From JBBRCX01 sp038204465 (GTDB lineage: Bacteria > Planctomycetota > Phycisphaerae > Tepidisphaerales > Tepidisphaeraceae), in NCBI GenBank assembly GCA_038204465.1, contig JBBRCX010000039.1, positions 1-39,627 of the forward strand: a stretch of DNA of 39,627 bases. The letters are read 5' to 3'. The notes below the pieces were generated by a model. The model was not told the DNA's origin and searched no databases. It saw only the letters and a list, made by a program, of their open reading frames with translations. The position numbers and the translations under genes were made by a program. Shown piece by piece: positions 28,583 through 37,230 of the stretch; the first letter of the stretch is position 1, and each line of letters opens with the position of its first letter.

Positions 28583-29659
28583 ATGCTTAGCTACCTCCTC
28601 CGCCGGCTGCTCCTGGTGATTCCGACACTGCTGGGCATCACCGCGGTCGTCTTCTTCGTAATGGCGCTGGCTCCGGGGGGCGTCGGCGCATCGCTGCTGA
28701 CGCATGAAGGGCAGATGAACCCGCAGCAGCGGCGGGCGATGGAGCAATACCTCAACCAACGTTATGGGCTGGATAAACCCCCGGTGGTCCAATACCTGCG
28801 CTGGCTCAACAAGGTTTCGCCGTTTGGGTACCGCGACCGCGCGGACGCAAAGCGCGGGCTCCCCTGGTTCAAGTCACCCGATCTGGGCGAAAGCTTCTCG
28901 CGGCAGCGTCCCGTGACGGCGCTGATCTCCGAGTCGCTGCCGATCACGCTGCTCCTGAATGTAGTCACGATACCGATCATCTACACCATCGCGATCCTTA
29001 CCGGCATTCAGGCCGCCAAGCGTCGAGGACAACTATTCGATGTCGGCGGGGGCACCATTCTTCTCGGTCTCTGGTCGCTGCCGACGATCCTGAGCGGCGT
29101 GCTTCTGATCGGCTTTCTTTCGAATCAGGAGTACCTGCGGCTCTTTCCCACAAACGGACTTCACGACATCCAGGCCGACGCGATGACCTTCCTGCCGACC
29201 ACCGCGGGCGGCAGTTTCCAGCGTGGCTGGCTGCTCGACACACTGTGGCACCTCGTGCTTCCGGTGGTGTGCATGAGCTATGGAGGCTTCGCATTTCTCT
29301 CCAAGCTGCAGCGCGGCGCGGTGCTGGAAAACATCTCACTCGATTACGTCCGCACGGCGCGAGCGAAAGGACTGGCGGAGAAGGAAGTGCTCTATCGGCA
29401 CGTCTTTCGTAACAGCCTGATCCCCTTGATTACCGTCGCCGCCAACCTCCTGCCCGCGCTGCTCGCCGGGACGGTGGTGGTCGAAACGATCTTCGGCATC
29501 TCGGGAATGGGAAGGCTGATGGTCGAGGCGGCGTTCGTGCGCGATCGCGAGCTTGTGTTGTCCGATGCGCTGGTGATCGGGCTGGTGGGGCTGATCGCCT
29601 ATCTCCTGGCTGATATTTGTTACGTCGTGGCCGACCCGCGGGTGAGTTATGACGCTTGA
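28583..29659 (+). CDS. peptide ABC transporter permease, YejB/OppB-like, set 2
   Basis: 358 residues, longer than the first OppB-like protein. The extra length is in the loops between spans: about residues 35-110 outside, and LRLFPTNGLHDIQAD with its following residues. The latter corresponds to the LFPLRGL region of E. coli YejB. The EAA loop is ARAKGLAEKEVLYRHVFRNS, followed by VVVETIFGISGMG. YejB-type permeases take up peptides and microcin C. The last 11 bases overlap the next gene. Confidence 0.9.
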   Translation: MLSYLLRRLLLVIPTLLGITAVVFFVMALAPGGVGASLLTHEGQMNPQQRRAMEQYLNQRYGLDKPPVVQYLRWLNKVSPFGYRDRADAKRGLPWFKSPDLGESFSRQRPVTALISESLPITLLLNVVTIPIIYTIAILTGIQAAKRRGQLFDVGGGTILLGLWSLPTILSGVLLIGFLSNQEYLRLFPTNGLHDIQADAMTFLPTTAGGSFQRGWLLDTLWHLVLPVVCMSYGGFAFLSKLQRGAVLENISLDYVRTARAKGLAEKEVLYRHVFRNSLIPLITVAANLLPALLAGTVVVETIFGISGMGRLMVEAAFVRDRELVLSDALVIGLVGLIAYLLADICYVVADPRVSYDA

Positions 29660-30872
29660 TGCAGCAGTGAGCAGCGCGCTGGCGGCGGCACCGCCTGACG
29701 CGCAGGCCTCGGACTCCGGCGGCCGGCCGGTCCGGAGCCTGCGGCGCCAAGCCATCCATGACACGCTCTCAAACAAACGTGCCCGCGCGGGCCTCGTGTG
29801 GATTTCGATTGTCGCGTTTGCCGGGGTCTTCGCGCCGTTTCTTGCCAACAGCTATCCCTTCCTGATCAAGATCGACGGGAGAATCTCCAGCCCGCTGCTG
29901 CGGCACCTGAGCCGGCTGGATATCGTGCTGCTCATCGCACTGGCCGCGGCGATCATTATCTTCTCCCGCCGGCATGTCCGCGTTTCGGTCAAGTGGGCTG
30001 CCTTCGCGACGATCATCGCTGCTGCGGCACTGGGCTCGAGGCTGTTCCACGCGCCAGGCACCAACGTCTACGATACTTACCGGCAACTCCAGCGCGACGG
30101 GAAGATTCAGTGGGCCGTTTATGCTCCGGTTCGTTTCTCGCCAAATGATCGGATGCGCGATCAGCCGGCGTTGCGGCTGACGCCTCCGAGCCGGCATCAC
30201 CTGATGGGGACGGAAGCGAATGGGGCGGATGTGCTCAGCAGGATCATTCATGCGTCGCGCATTGCCCTGGCCATCGGGCTGATCGCGACGAGCATCGCGG
30301 TGGTCATCGGCGTGGTCATCGGCGGCTTGATGGGCTACTTCTCCGGGCGGGTGGACATCATCGGCATGCGGCTGATCGAGGTCTTTGAGGCGATCCCCTC
30401 GCTGTTTCTCCTGATCACGTTCGTCGCCTTTTATGGCCGCAACCTGTATCTCATCATGGCGATCATCGGCCTGGTGAGCTGGACCGGCGACGCCAGGTTC
30501 ATTCGCGCGGAGTTTCTGCGGCTTCGAAAGCAGGACTTTGTGCAGGCGGCCATCGCGGGCGGACTGCCGCTTCGCTCGATCCTCTTTCGGCACATGCTGC
30601 CCAATGGCATCTCCCCGGTGCTGGTGAGCGCCAGCTTTGGCGTAGCGTCGGCGATTCTGTCCGAGTCGGTGCTCAGCTTCCTCGGCCTGGGCCTCGTCGA
30701 CGAACCCAGCTGGGGGCAGATGCTCAACCAGGCGCTGAACGTCGGCGGCGCCTTCACCTGGTGGATCGCGGTCTTCCCGGGACTTGCTATCTTCCTCACC
30801 GTCTTTGGGTACAACCTGATCGGCGAATCGATGCGCGACGCGCTGGACCCCCGACTTCACGGAATCGCCTGA
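29649..30872 (+). CDS. peptide ABC transporter permease, YejE/OppC-like, set 2, with an enlarged N-terminal region
   Basis: 407 residues, about 65 more than E. coli YejE. After the first span it reads ANSYPFLIKIDGRISSPLL, close to the YejE LIANDKPLLVRYDG segment. There follow two additional hydrophobic stretches (LDIVLLIALAAAIIIF and WAAFATIIAAAALGS) not found in short OppC proteins. The YejE-like WAVYAPVRFSPND and LMGTEANGADVLSR come next, and the channel domain follows with AAIAGGLPLRSILFRHMLPN as EAA loop and SESVLSFLGLGL. Its stop (30870-30872) shares one base with the start of the ATPase gene. Confidence 0.9.
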   Translation: MTLDAAVSSALAAAPPDAQASDSGGRPVRSLRRQAIHDTLSNKRARAGLVWISIVAFAGVFAPFLANSYPFLIKIDGRISSPLLRHLSRLDIVLLIALAAAIIIFSRRHVRVSVKWAAFATIIAAAALGSRLFHAPGTNVYDTYRQLQRDGKIQWAVYAPVRFSPNDRMRDQPALRLTPPSRHHLMGTEANGADVLSRIIHASRIALAIGLIATSIAVVIGVVIGGLMGYFSGRVDIIGMRLIEVFEAIPSLFLLITFVAFYGRNLYLIMAIIGLVSWTGDARFIRAEFLRLRKQDFVQAAIAGGLPLRSILFRHMLPNGISPVLVSASFGVASAILSESVLSFLGLGLVDEPSWGQMLNQALNVGGAFTWWIAVFPGLAIFLTVFGYNLIGESMRDALDPRLHGIA

Positions 30873-32020
30873 TGGACCCGCTGCTGGAACTGAAGAATCT
30901 CGACGTTGCCTTCGACACCGATCGCGGACAGATCAGGCCCGTGCGCGACGTGTCGCTCAGCGTGTTTCCAGGTCAGACCGTCGCGATCGTGGGCGAAAGC
31001 GGGTGCGGGAAATCAGTCACGGCGCTCTCGATCCTGCGGCTGATTCCCGAGCCGCCCGGCAGGGTGCTCGGGGGTGAGGTGCGCCTCGAGGGCCGGGACC
31101 TGCTAAGGCTGCGGGAGAGCGAGATGCGCCGCGTGCGCGGCAAAGACATCGCGATGATCTTTCAGGAGCCGATGACCTCGCTGAACCCGGTATACACCAT
31201 TGGCGACCAGATCGTTGAGGCGGTGACGCTGCACCAGAAGGTCGGAACACGGCGGGCATACGAGATCGCGGAGCAGAGCCTGCGCGAGGTTGGCATCTCT
31301 GACCCGGCGCGGCGACTGCACGAGTATCCGCACCAGATGTCGGGCGGAATGCGGCAACGCGTGATGATCGCGATGGCGCTGTCCTGCCAACCCAGGTTGC
31401 TGATCGCGGACGAGCCGACCACCGCGCTCGACGTCACCATCCAGGCGCAGATCCTCGAACTGCTGCGCAAGCTTCAGCGCGAGACGGGGATGTCGATCCT
31501 GCTCATCACCCACGATCTGGGCGTTGTCGCGGAGAACGCGGACGTGGTGGCGGTGATGTACGCGAGCCGGATAGTTGAATTCGCGACCGTGGAAGATCTG
31601 TTCGATCACCCGCAGCACCCGTACACGGAAGGGCTGTTTCGGTCGGTGCCGAAGCTGCAGGGGCATAAAGAGCGATTGGACACGATCCCGGGAACCGTTC
31701 CGAATCCAGCGAAATTCCCCTCGGGTTGCAAGTTCCATCCCCGCTGCCCGCGCACCCGCCAGATCGCGGCCACCGCGCAGCCGGATGAAGTGGTGCAGAT
31801 CGCCGCCGGAAATGAGCGATTTACCGTCATGCAAGTTTGTACGGATGACGAGCCCGTGCTTCGGGAGGTGAAGCCGGGGCACTGGGCGGCGTGCCACTTT
31901 GCACCGAACTATCCGGAGGCGCCGGTGACAGTGCCGCGTTTGGAACACCGCCGCGAGGTCGTTCCCGTGGTGCTGGGCGACGCTCAGCGTGCGCTGGAGC
32001 CGCAGGGGGCAACGCGATGA
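30872..32020 (+). CDS. peptide ABC transporter ATPase, OppD/DppD-like
   Basis: 382 residues from ATG 30872, which overlaps the permease stop. An in-frame ATG at 30761 lies within that gene and is not used. Walker A is GESGCGKS, the Q-loop region FQEPMTSLNPV, the signature MSGGMRQR, Walker B LLIADEPTTALD, and the switch His is in LITHDLGVV. The C-terminal oligopeptide-transport extension has PSGCKFHPRCPRTRQ and further Cys, as in family members reported to carry an iron-sulfur cluster there. It overlaps the next ATPase gene by four bases (ATGA). As the only D-type ATPase in the operon it presumably serves both permease sets. Confidence 0.93.
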   Translation: MDPLLELKNLDVAFDTDRGQIRPVRDVSLSVFPGQTVAIVGESGCGKSVTALSILRLIPEPPGRVLGGEVRLEGRDLLRLRESEMRRVRGKDIAMIFQEPMTSLNPVYTIGDQIVEAVTLHQKVGTRRAYEIAEQSLREVGISDPARRLHEYPHQMSGGMRQRVMIAMALSCQPRLLIADEPTTALDVTIQAQILELLRKLQRETGMSILLITHDLGVVAENADVVAVMYASRIVEFATVEDLFDHPQHPYTEGLFRSVPKLQGHKERLDTIPGTVPNPAKFPSGCKFHPRCPRTRQIAATAQPDEVVQIAAGNERFTVMQVCTDDEPVLREVKPGHWAACHFAPNYPEAPVTVPRLEHRREVVPVVLGDAQRALEPQGATR

Positions 32021-33135
32021 GCCAAACAGCCGCCGCCGCGCTGCCGTACGCTCGTTCCGCTCAACACGATTTCGGCACGCCCGTGGAGCCGGGAAGGCCG
32101 TTGCTCGAAGTGCGCGACTTGAGGACATACTTTCCGATTCGCCGCGGGATCTTCTCGCGGACGGTCGGGTACGTGAAGGCGGTCGATGGCGTCAGTTTCG
32201 ACGTGGAGCCCGGCAAGACGCTGGGCCTGGTCGGCGAATCGGGATGCGGCAAGACGACGGTGGGGCGGACGATCCTGCGGCTCATTCCCGCGACCTCCGG
32301 CACCGTCCGTTTCAAAGATGAAGACTTCCTGGCCTACCGAGGCGAAGCGCTGCGCCGCCTGCGGCGCCACATGCAGATCGTCTTTCAGGACCCGGTCAGC
32401 AGCCTCAATCCGCGCATGACGGTGGGGAACATCATTGGCGAGCCGATCGAAGTGCACGGCATCGCGCGCGGGCGGGAGAAGACCGATCGCGTCGCGGCCC
32501 TGCTGCAGCGCGTTGGCCTGGATGCAAGTTATGCGGTGCGGTACCCGCACGAGTTTTCAGGAGGTCAGCGGCAGCGCATCGGAATCGCGCGGGCGCTGGC
32601 GCTTTCGCCGGACTTCATCGTCTGCGACGAGCCGGTGTCGGCGCTGGACGTGTCAATTCAGTCGCAGATCCTGAATCTGCTGGACGATCTGCAGCGCGAG
32701 CTTCACATCGCGTATCTGTTCATCGCGCACAACCTGGCGGTGGTGAAGCATTTTTCGGACGACGTCGCGGTGATGTATCTCGGGCGGATCGTGGAGAAGA
32801 GCAGCGCGCCGGAGCTTTACGCGAACCCGAAGCATCCGTATACGGTTTCGCTTCTGTCGGCGGTGCCGGAGCCGGACCCGCGGCCGACGAAGAAGCGCAT
32901 CGTGCTGAAGGGTGAGGTGCCTTCGCCTTTGAATCCGCCGACGGGGTGTCCGTTTCATCCGCGCTGTCCGCTGACGCGTCAGACGGCCGCCGACGCGGGG
33001 CCGGGGGAGACGGTGGAGATCACATCGGGCGGGGAGCGGGTGCGCGTGCTGCGGAAATGCGTGCAGGAGATGCCGCCGTTGGAGCAGAAAGAGGGGGAGC
33101 GCGGTCACGTCGCGGCGTGTTGGGTCACGAAGTAG
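32017..33135 (+). CDS. peptide ABC transporter ATPase, OppF/DppF-like
   Basis: 372 residues from ATG 32017 in the ATGA overlap. A longer reading from 31891 is inside the previous gene. A linker of about 27 residues precedes LLEVRDLRTYFPIRRGIF, the typical OppF start with the long insert before Walker A. Walker A is GESGCGKTT, then FQDPVSSLNPR, signature FSGGQRQR, Walker B IVCDEPVSALD and the H-loop FIAHNLAVV. The C-terminal oligopeptide domain has GCPFHPRCPLTRQ and two later Cys. It is the last gene of the operon and forms the ATPase heterodimer with the OppD-like protein. Confidence 0.93.
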   Translation: MSQTAAAALPYARSAQHDFGTPVEPGRPLLEVRDLRTYFPIRRGIFSRTVGYVKAVDGVSFDVEPGKTLGLVGESGCGKTTVGRTILRLIPATSGTVRFKDEDFLAYRGEALRRLRRHMQIVFQDPVSSLNPRMTVGNIIGEPIEVHGIARGREKTDRVAALLQRVGLDASYAVRYPHEFSGGQRQRIGIARALALSPDFIVCDEPVSALDVSIQSQILNLLDDLQRELHIAYLFIAHNLAVVKHFSDDVAVMYLGRIVEKSSAPELYANPKHPYTVSLLSAVPEPDPRPTKKRIVLKGEVPSPLNPPTGCPFHPRCPLTRQTAADAGPGETVEITSGGERVRVLRKCVQEMPPLEQKEGERGHVAACWVTK

Positions 33136-33163
33136 AGGCGACCTATTCTCCGGCGGACGGTGG

Positions 33164-33188
33164 CAGGGGAGGCGCAGGCGCCGCCCTG
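33164..33188. terminator. hairpin between the transport operon and the convergent phosphatase gene
   Basis: CAGGG (33164-33168) pairs with CCCTG (33184-33188) and, inside it, GGCG pairs with CGCC, with a small internal loop. It lies in the 64-base gap between two convergent genes. There is no T tract on either strand, so it is only a candidate bidirectional terminator. Confidence 0.3.
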
Positions 33189-33199
33189 GCTCTCGAACT

Positions 33200-34063
33200 C
33201 TACACCTCAATCGCGACAAATTTGTGAAGCGATGCCACCAATCCGTCCATGTCGTAGCGCTGTGAGAGATCCGCAACCAGAAACACGCCCTGGTTGTGCT
33301 CCGAAGCGACGATCAACTGCTTGTCGCCATTGACCAGAAAGCCGCTCTCCTGTGGCTGGTGCCCGTTGACGATCAAGTGCGCGCCGACGCGGTCGGCAAA
33401 AACTTCGACGCCGGCGGGGGTGGTGTTGCGGCCCCATACCAGCTGATAGACCGGACCGGTGCGCCGTTTGTAGTCAGGGCCGCTCAGGGGACGATCGAAA
33501 ACGGTGAAGTCGAAGTGCTGAATCTGGCGGTCGGTGGGGAGACTGTGGCAGAAAAAAAGGCCGTTCGCCGCGCGAATCGCCAGGGGAAGTGCCAGCAGGA
33601 ATTCGGTGATTGCGACGGTGACGCCGCCCGCGTGCGCCGCGAAGTCGCGCTTGACGCCGGCGTTGAACGCTTCGCAAACGCTGAGCCCCGCCTTCATGAT
33701 CCCTTCGCCGTGGATCTGCGCCAGGTCGTGGTTCGCCAGTAGGAAATGGACCTGATCGGAATGATCGCACTTCAGTGAAGCCGCGCGATAAAGGATTTCC
33801 CAGCTGTCTTCGGCCCCGCCGGCATCGATGTGGTCGCCGTGGATCAACTCCTGAAGAACGAGGTGGCGCTGGGGATGGTTGGGCAGGTCGGCGGCGGCGA
33901 GAAGCTTGTCAAAGTTGCGCCGGTTGTCGTGAATGTCGCCCGCCAGCCAGACGTCGCCCGTTTCCGGAAGGTGGACGACCTGGCTTTTTCGCCGCGCGTC
34001 GACCTGAATCTCTTCGGTGGCACATTGGAATGCCTCAATCACTTGATCGGCGCTGATCGCCAT
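33200..34063 (-). CDS. metallophosphatase (calcineurin/PPP-like fold)
   Basis: 287 residues. The dinuclear-metal motifs are in order: GDIHDN (about residue 42), HGDHID in place of GDxxDR, LLANHD (GNHD equivalent), a CHS histidine in FFCHSLP, and VNGHQP near the end. This set resembles PPP-type protein phosphatases and diadenosine tetraphosphate hydrolases, but the changed second and third motifs (GDHID, ANHD) make the substrate uncertain. The N-terminal 25 residues are helical. No clear ribosome-binding site precedes the ATG. It is on the opposite strand to the transport operon. Confidence 0.8.
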   Translation of the reverse strand: MAISADQVIEAFQCATEEIQVDARRKSQVVHLPETGDVWLAGDIHDNRRNFDKLLAAADLPNHPQRHLVLQELIHGDHIDAGGAEDSWEILYRAASLKCDHSDQVHFLLANHDLAQIHGEGIMKAGLSVCEAFNAGVKRDFAAHAGGVTVAITEFLLALPLAIRAANGLFFCHSLPTDRQIQHFDFTVFDRPLSGPDYKRRTGPVYQLVWGRNTTPAGVEVFADRVGAHLIVNGHQPQESGFLVNGDKQLIVASEHNQGVFLVADLSQRYDMDGLVASLHKFVAIEV

Positions 34064-34187
34064 GGGCTATGTCGTATGCGGCGCGGTCATTTTCGTCAAC
34101 GTTTGCCCGAGTTGGCGCGTACGCCTGCGGCAAATGTGCAGCGCTTGGTCATTCAGGACCGATAACTCGCACGGGCCAGAAGAGCGC

Positions 34188-34370
34188 ATTGGCCAAATCA
34201 TACGCACTGTCTCGACCGCGCACGCGCCAGCCTATTGCGGCGCGAAGCCGATTCTTGTCGACGTCGACCCGCAGACGCTGCTGATCGACCTGGAGGACTT
34301 TTCAGCCTTATACGCGCGAATTGCCAATGCAATTCAAGCTTGGGAAGGAATGCGTTGCGTTCCGCAATGA
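34188..34370 (+). pseudogene. remnant of a DegT/DnrJ/EryC1-type sugar aminotransferase
   Basis: In one frame the sequence reads TVSTAHAPAYCGAKPILVDV, then DPQTLLIDLEDF. This matches the conserved segment of DegT-family aminotransferases (a small residue, then CGAxPVFVDVDPxTLNID). Only about 40 codons are recognisable. Neither the catalytic lysine region nor the normal start is present, and the frame closes at TGA 34368-34370. These enzymes make amino sugars for surface glycans. It lies next to a glycosyltransferase remnant, so both are probably left from a lost glycan gene cluster. Confidence 0.55.
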
Positions 34371-34533
34371 GGATGAGCTGAAAGACCGGCTCGAATAGGT
34401 CCTGGATCGCCCGGCCGATTTCCATTTGGTTGCCGCCATGGGGCGGAAGCGCGTGCAGGCGGAGCACACGTGGGAGCATCGGATGGCGAAGGTGCTCGAT
34501 CTGGCGAAGCAGCGATTCGAACTGGCGTGGGGT
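34327..34533 (+). pseudogene. C-terminal remnant of a CgeB-like glycosyltransferase with an internal stop
   Basis: This frame reads FKLGKECVAFRNEDELKDRL, then E, TAG at 34396-34398, VLDRPADF, AAMGRKRVQAEHTWEHRM and AKVLDLA. It is the end of the family in which FxdxdELxekixxxLxxPxxR...GrxRVlxeHTyehR is typical. The TAG sits where Gln (CAG) would fit, so it is probably a nonsense mutation. The start of the enzyme is missing. It overlaps the DegT remnant in another frame, which suggests a deletion joined two neighbouring genes. The rest of 34064-34187 shows no gene. Confidence 0.55.
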
Positions 34534-34549
34534 TTAAGAGCGCGCTTTG

Positions 34550-34568
34550 CACGGGCGGGACGCCCGTG
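34550..34568. repeat. CACGGGCG/CGCCCGTG hairpin, similar to the one before rpoC
   Basis: CACGGGCG (34550-34557) pairs with CGCCCGTG (34561-34568) around GGA. The seven-base arms CACGGGC and GCCCGTG are the same as those at 5486-5504. It lies 31 bases beyond the stop codon of the M42-like gene on its downstream side and may act as its terminator, although no T tract follows on the minus strand. Two copies suggest a dispersed small repeat. Confidence 0.4.
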
Positions 34569-34598
34569 TTACGGATCGGGCGCTCGCATCATATCGAA

Positions 34599-35690
34599 CT
34601 AACTTTTCAGTAGGTGCTTCATCCGGGCGAAGCGGCCCTCAATGCGCTTTCGCAAGGGCTTGAGGCCGGGCTCGTAGGTGTGAGCGGTGCGGGCGAGGTA
34701 AAGGAAGAGCTTCACCATGTTCCGCCAGTCGTTGAGATTGATGTACTCGGGAGCGATGCGCTTGCGCGCCGTGTCCATATTGTGATAGTTGCCCAGGGGG
34801 ACGCAGATGGATGCTGCGGTGAAGCCGTAGATGTCGTACACCGTCGCCTCGCAAGTTCCACCCGGCATCAGCGCGCGCTGGAACTTGAAGCGTTTGTCTT
34901 TCTTCGCAAGCTCGGCCGCCTGTCGGGTAATGAAATAGGTGAGGCTGGAATTAAAAATGCTCGTGCGGTCTCCGGTGCGGATGATGGCCCCTTTGCCTTG
35001 AGGCGCGTAGGGCTGCATCGCCGAGCATTCGATGGCGACGATGCGATCCGTCTTGCGAAGCAACTGAGGGCGCATCGAAGCGCCAATCGCGCCGATAAAG
35101 CCGGTTTCTTCTGCGCGGGTAAGGAGCAGCGCGACCGGAGTTTTTGGCGGCCTCCTCGACAAATCATCCATCATGACCAGAGCGGCGGCTGCGCCGGCGA
35201 GGTCGTCGCAGACGCGGGAGAGGAACCTTGAGCCTCTGATACGGCCCGGTCCCTGGTCCCACATGCCGCAAGAGCCGGCGCGAACCGGGGAGCCCACGCG
35301 AATGCGGGCTTGCTCCGGATAGCCGCGGTCTTCGCCCACAGTGAAGTCCTCGACGACGCCCCGCACCTCACGATCGCCGTCAAAGAAGCGGACGCGCGAG
35401 CCCTTGAAATACTCCGCGCGGACGCCGCCATGGAAATCCGCTACCAGGGTCTTACGGCCGCGCATTCGCCGGGCGATGAAGCCGGGATGATCCATGTGCG
35501 CGGTGAAGACCCAGCGCGGGGACCGGGCGGCGCGACGGGACTCGATCAGCAGGTTTCCGTAGCGATCGCGGGAGAGCTTGAGCTTGCGGCGCGCCGCCAC
35601 GAAGTTTTCCACGCAGCGCACGACGCGGGCCTCGGCGAAGGGCGCGGTGGGGACCGAGCAGAGCTCGCGCAGGATTCTGGTTCCGGTCAT
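34599..35690 (-). CDS. M42-like metallo-aminopeptidase
   Basis: 363 residues. Two-metal peptidase residues appear in order: FTAHMDHPGF (His and Asp), RVCDDLAGAAAAL (bridging Asp), LTRAEETGFIG (catalytic Glu pair), AIECSA (third acidic ligand) and a late His in VPLGNYHNMDT. The PDZ-like insertion of M42 enzymes is seen around residues 85-160. These enzymes remove N-terminal residues from short peptides and often form large tetrahedral shells. It begins two bases after the dnaB stop and has no ribosome-binding site of its own, so it is probably translated by coupling from dnaB. A peptide uptake operon lies upstream in the window, though no direct link is shown. Confidence 0.82.
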   Translation of the reverse strand: MTGTRILRELCSVPTAPFAEARVVRCVENFVAARRKLKLSRDRYGNLLIESRRAARSPRWVFTAHMDHPGFIARRMRGRKTLVADFHGGVRAEYFKGSRVRFFDGDREVRGVVEDFTVGEDRGYPEQARIRVGSPVRAGSCGMWDQGPGRIRGSRFLSRVCDDLAGAAAALVMMDDLSRRPPKTPVALLLTRAEETGFIGAIGASMRPQLLRKTDRIVAIECSAMQPYAPQGKGAIIRTGDRTSIFNSSLTYFITRQAAELAKKDKRFKFQRALMPGGTCEATVYDIYGFTAASICVPLGNYHNMDTARKRIAPEYINLNDWRNMVKLFLYLARTAHTYEPGLKPLRKRIEGRFARMKHLLKS

Positions 35691-35692
35691 TG

Positions 35693-37048
35693 TTAGAAGG
35701 GATCGGATTGTGTGGAGAGGTTTTCGAAGCGCGTGGTTTTGTTCAGGAAGGTGAGCTTGACCGTGCCGGTGGGGCCATTGCGCTGCTTGGCGATGATGAT
35801 CTCGGCGATGTTGTCGGGCTGGAAGTCGGGTTCGCTCATGCGGTAGTAGTCTTCGCGGTGCAGAAGAGCGATGACGTCCGCATCCTGCTCGATCGAGCCC
35901 GACTCGCGCAGGTCGCTCATGCGCGGGCGGTGCCCGTCGCGGCCCTCAGCCTGGCGGTTGAGCTGGGACAGGCAGATCACCGGCACGTTCAGCTCGCGCG
36001 CGACCGACTTGATGCCGCGCGAGATCTCGCTGATCTGCTGCTGGCGGCTCTCGGGGCCGGGGTTATCCATCAGCTGCATGTAGTCGACCATGATGCACTT
36101 GACGTCGTGCTGCAGCTTGAGCCGCCGGGCCTTGGCACGCAGGTCGAGCACGGTCAGCCCCGGAGAATCATCGACCCAGATCGGCGCCTTGGCGAGCTCG
36201 CCGACCACGTTGGCGAGGTGAGCGTATTCGTGCGACTGGAGAAGCCCCTTGCGCAGCCGGTGGGCGTCGATCTGGCCGCGACTGCAGAGCATCCGCTGGG
36301 CCAGTTGCTGCTTGCTCATTTCCAGGGAGAAGACCGCGCAGGGCAGGCGGGTGTCGGCGGCGACGTGCTCGACGATGTTCATCGCGAAAGCGGTCTTTCC
36401 CATCGACGGCCGCGCCGCGACGATGATCATCTCGCCGTTCTGCAGGCCGTTCATCATGTCGTCGAGCTCGAAGAACCCGGTCTCGAGGCCGCGCTGCCCG
36501 CGGTTCTCGATCATCTCGAAGACTTCGTGCAGCACGTCCTCCATCGGGACCAGCGCGCCGCCGACCTTCTTCTCGGCGATCTCGAAGATCCTCTTTTCGG
36601 CCTTGTCGAGCACGAGGTCGGCCTGCTCGTGCGGCGCGTAGGCATCGCGAAGGATCTCGTTGCTGGCCGCGATGAGCTGGCGCAGCAGGGATTTCTCGCG
36701 GACGATGCTGGCGTAATGGGCGCCGTGGGCGGCGGAAGGCACGGCGTTGAGGATCTGCGCGAGGTAACCCATCCCGCCGACCTCTTCGAAGAGCTGGCGC
36801 TTGATGAGCTCCTCGCGCACGATGATGGCGTCGATGGGGCGGTTCTGTTCGTAGAGGCGGACGAGGGTGTCGAAGATGATCTGGTGATCGGCCTGGTAGA
36901 AGGCTTCGCGGTCGATGATCTGCACGACTTGTCCAACCATTTCCTTGTCGAGCATCATCGACGCGAGGAGGCACATCTCGGCTTCGATGGAGTGGGGCGG
37001 CAAGCGGTCGAACTGGCGTGCGACGGAGGCGTCGACGAGCTGAGACAT
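35693..37048 (-). CDS. dnaB: replicative DNA helicase
   Basis: 451 residues. The N-terminal domain (RLPPHSIEAEMCLLASMML) binds primase. After a helical linker the RecA-like domain carries Walker A ARPSMGKTAF (Lys near residue 218), the arginine-finger region and the DnaB signature CLSQLNRQAEGR with SDLRESGSIEQDADV. AAGGAG precedes the ATG at good spacing. No intein is present. It lies downstream of rplI, the common bacterial order, but a terminator and a promoter separate the two. Confidence 0.97.
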   Translation of the reverse strand: MSQLVDASVARQFDRLPPHSIEAEMCLLASMMLDKEMVGQVVQIIDREAFYQADHQIIFDTLVRLYEQNRPIDAIIVREELIKRQLFEEVGGMGYLAQILNAVPSAAHGAHYASIVREKSLLRQLIAASNEILRDAYAPHEQADLVLDKAEKRIFEIAEKKVGGALVPMEDVLHEVFEMIENRGQRGLETGFFELDDMMNGLQNGEMIIVAARPSMGKTAFAMNIVEHVAADTRLPCAVFSLEMSKQQLAQRMLCSRGQIDAHRLRKGLLQSHEYAHLANVVGELAKAPIWVDDSPGLTVLDLRAKARRLKLQHDVKCIMVDYMQLMDNPGPESRQQQISEISRGIKSVARELNVPVICLSQLNRQAEGRDGHRPRMSDLRESGSIEQDADVIALLHREDYYRMSEPDFQPDNIAEIIIAKQRNGPTGTVKLTFLNKTTRFENLSTQSDPF

Positions 37049-37078
37049 GGGGCGGGCTCCTTCCCTGCAAGGCCTAAC

Positions 37079-37107
37079 ACTATGCTAACCGCAGCATCGG
37101 CTGGCAA
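37079..37107 (-). promoter_or_regulatory. sigma70-type promoter for dnaB
   Basis: On the minus strand TTGCCA (37107-37102), a 17-bp spacer and CATAGT (37084-37079) match five and four consensus bases. It lies between the rplI terminator and the dnaB start, which is where a separate dnaB promoter is needed. Confidence 0.45.
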
Positions 37108-37135
37108 CTGAATGTCGAAAGAATTGTTTTAGATC

Positions 37136-37176
37136 AAAAAAGCTGCCGCTCCCACGGTTCATCCGCAGAGCGGCAG
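37136..37176 (-). terminator. intrinsic terminator of the pth-rpsF-ssb-rplI unit
   Basis: On the minus strand CTGCCGCTC pairs with GAGCGGCAG (37168-37176 with 37143-37151), a perfect nine-pair stem followed by C and six T (37141-37136). It is the best intrinsic terminator in the window and lies 55 bases after the rplI stop. Confidence 0.8.
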
Positions 37177-37230
37177 GTTTTGCACCGGCCATTCAGAACG
37201 CGCTGTGGACGAATCGAGGACAGGAACGAA

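Noticed and set aside
35690..37111. 473-aa plus-strand frame opposite dnaB
   Set aside because: It covers dnaB exactly in antisense, and DnaB motifs are unambiguous.
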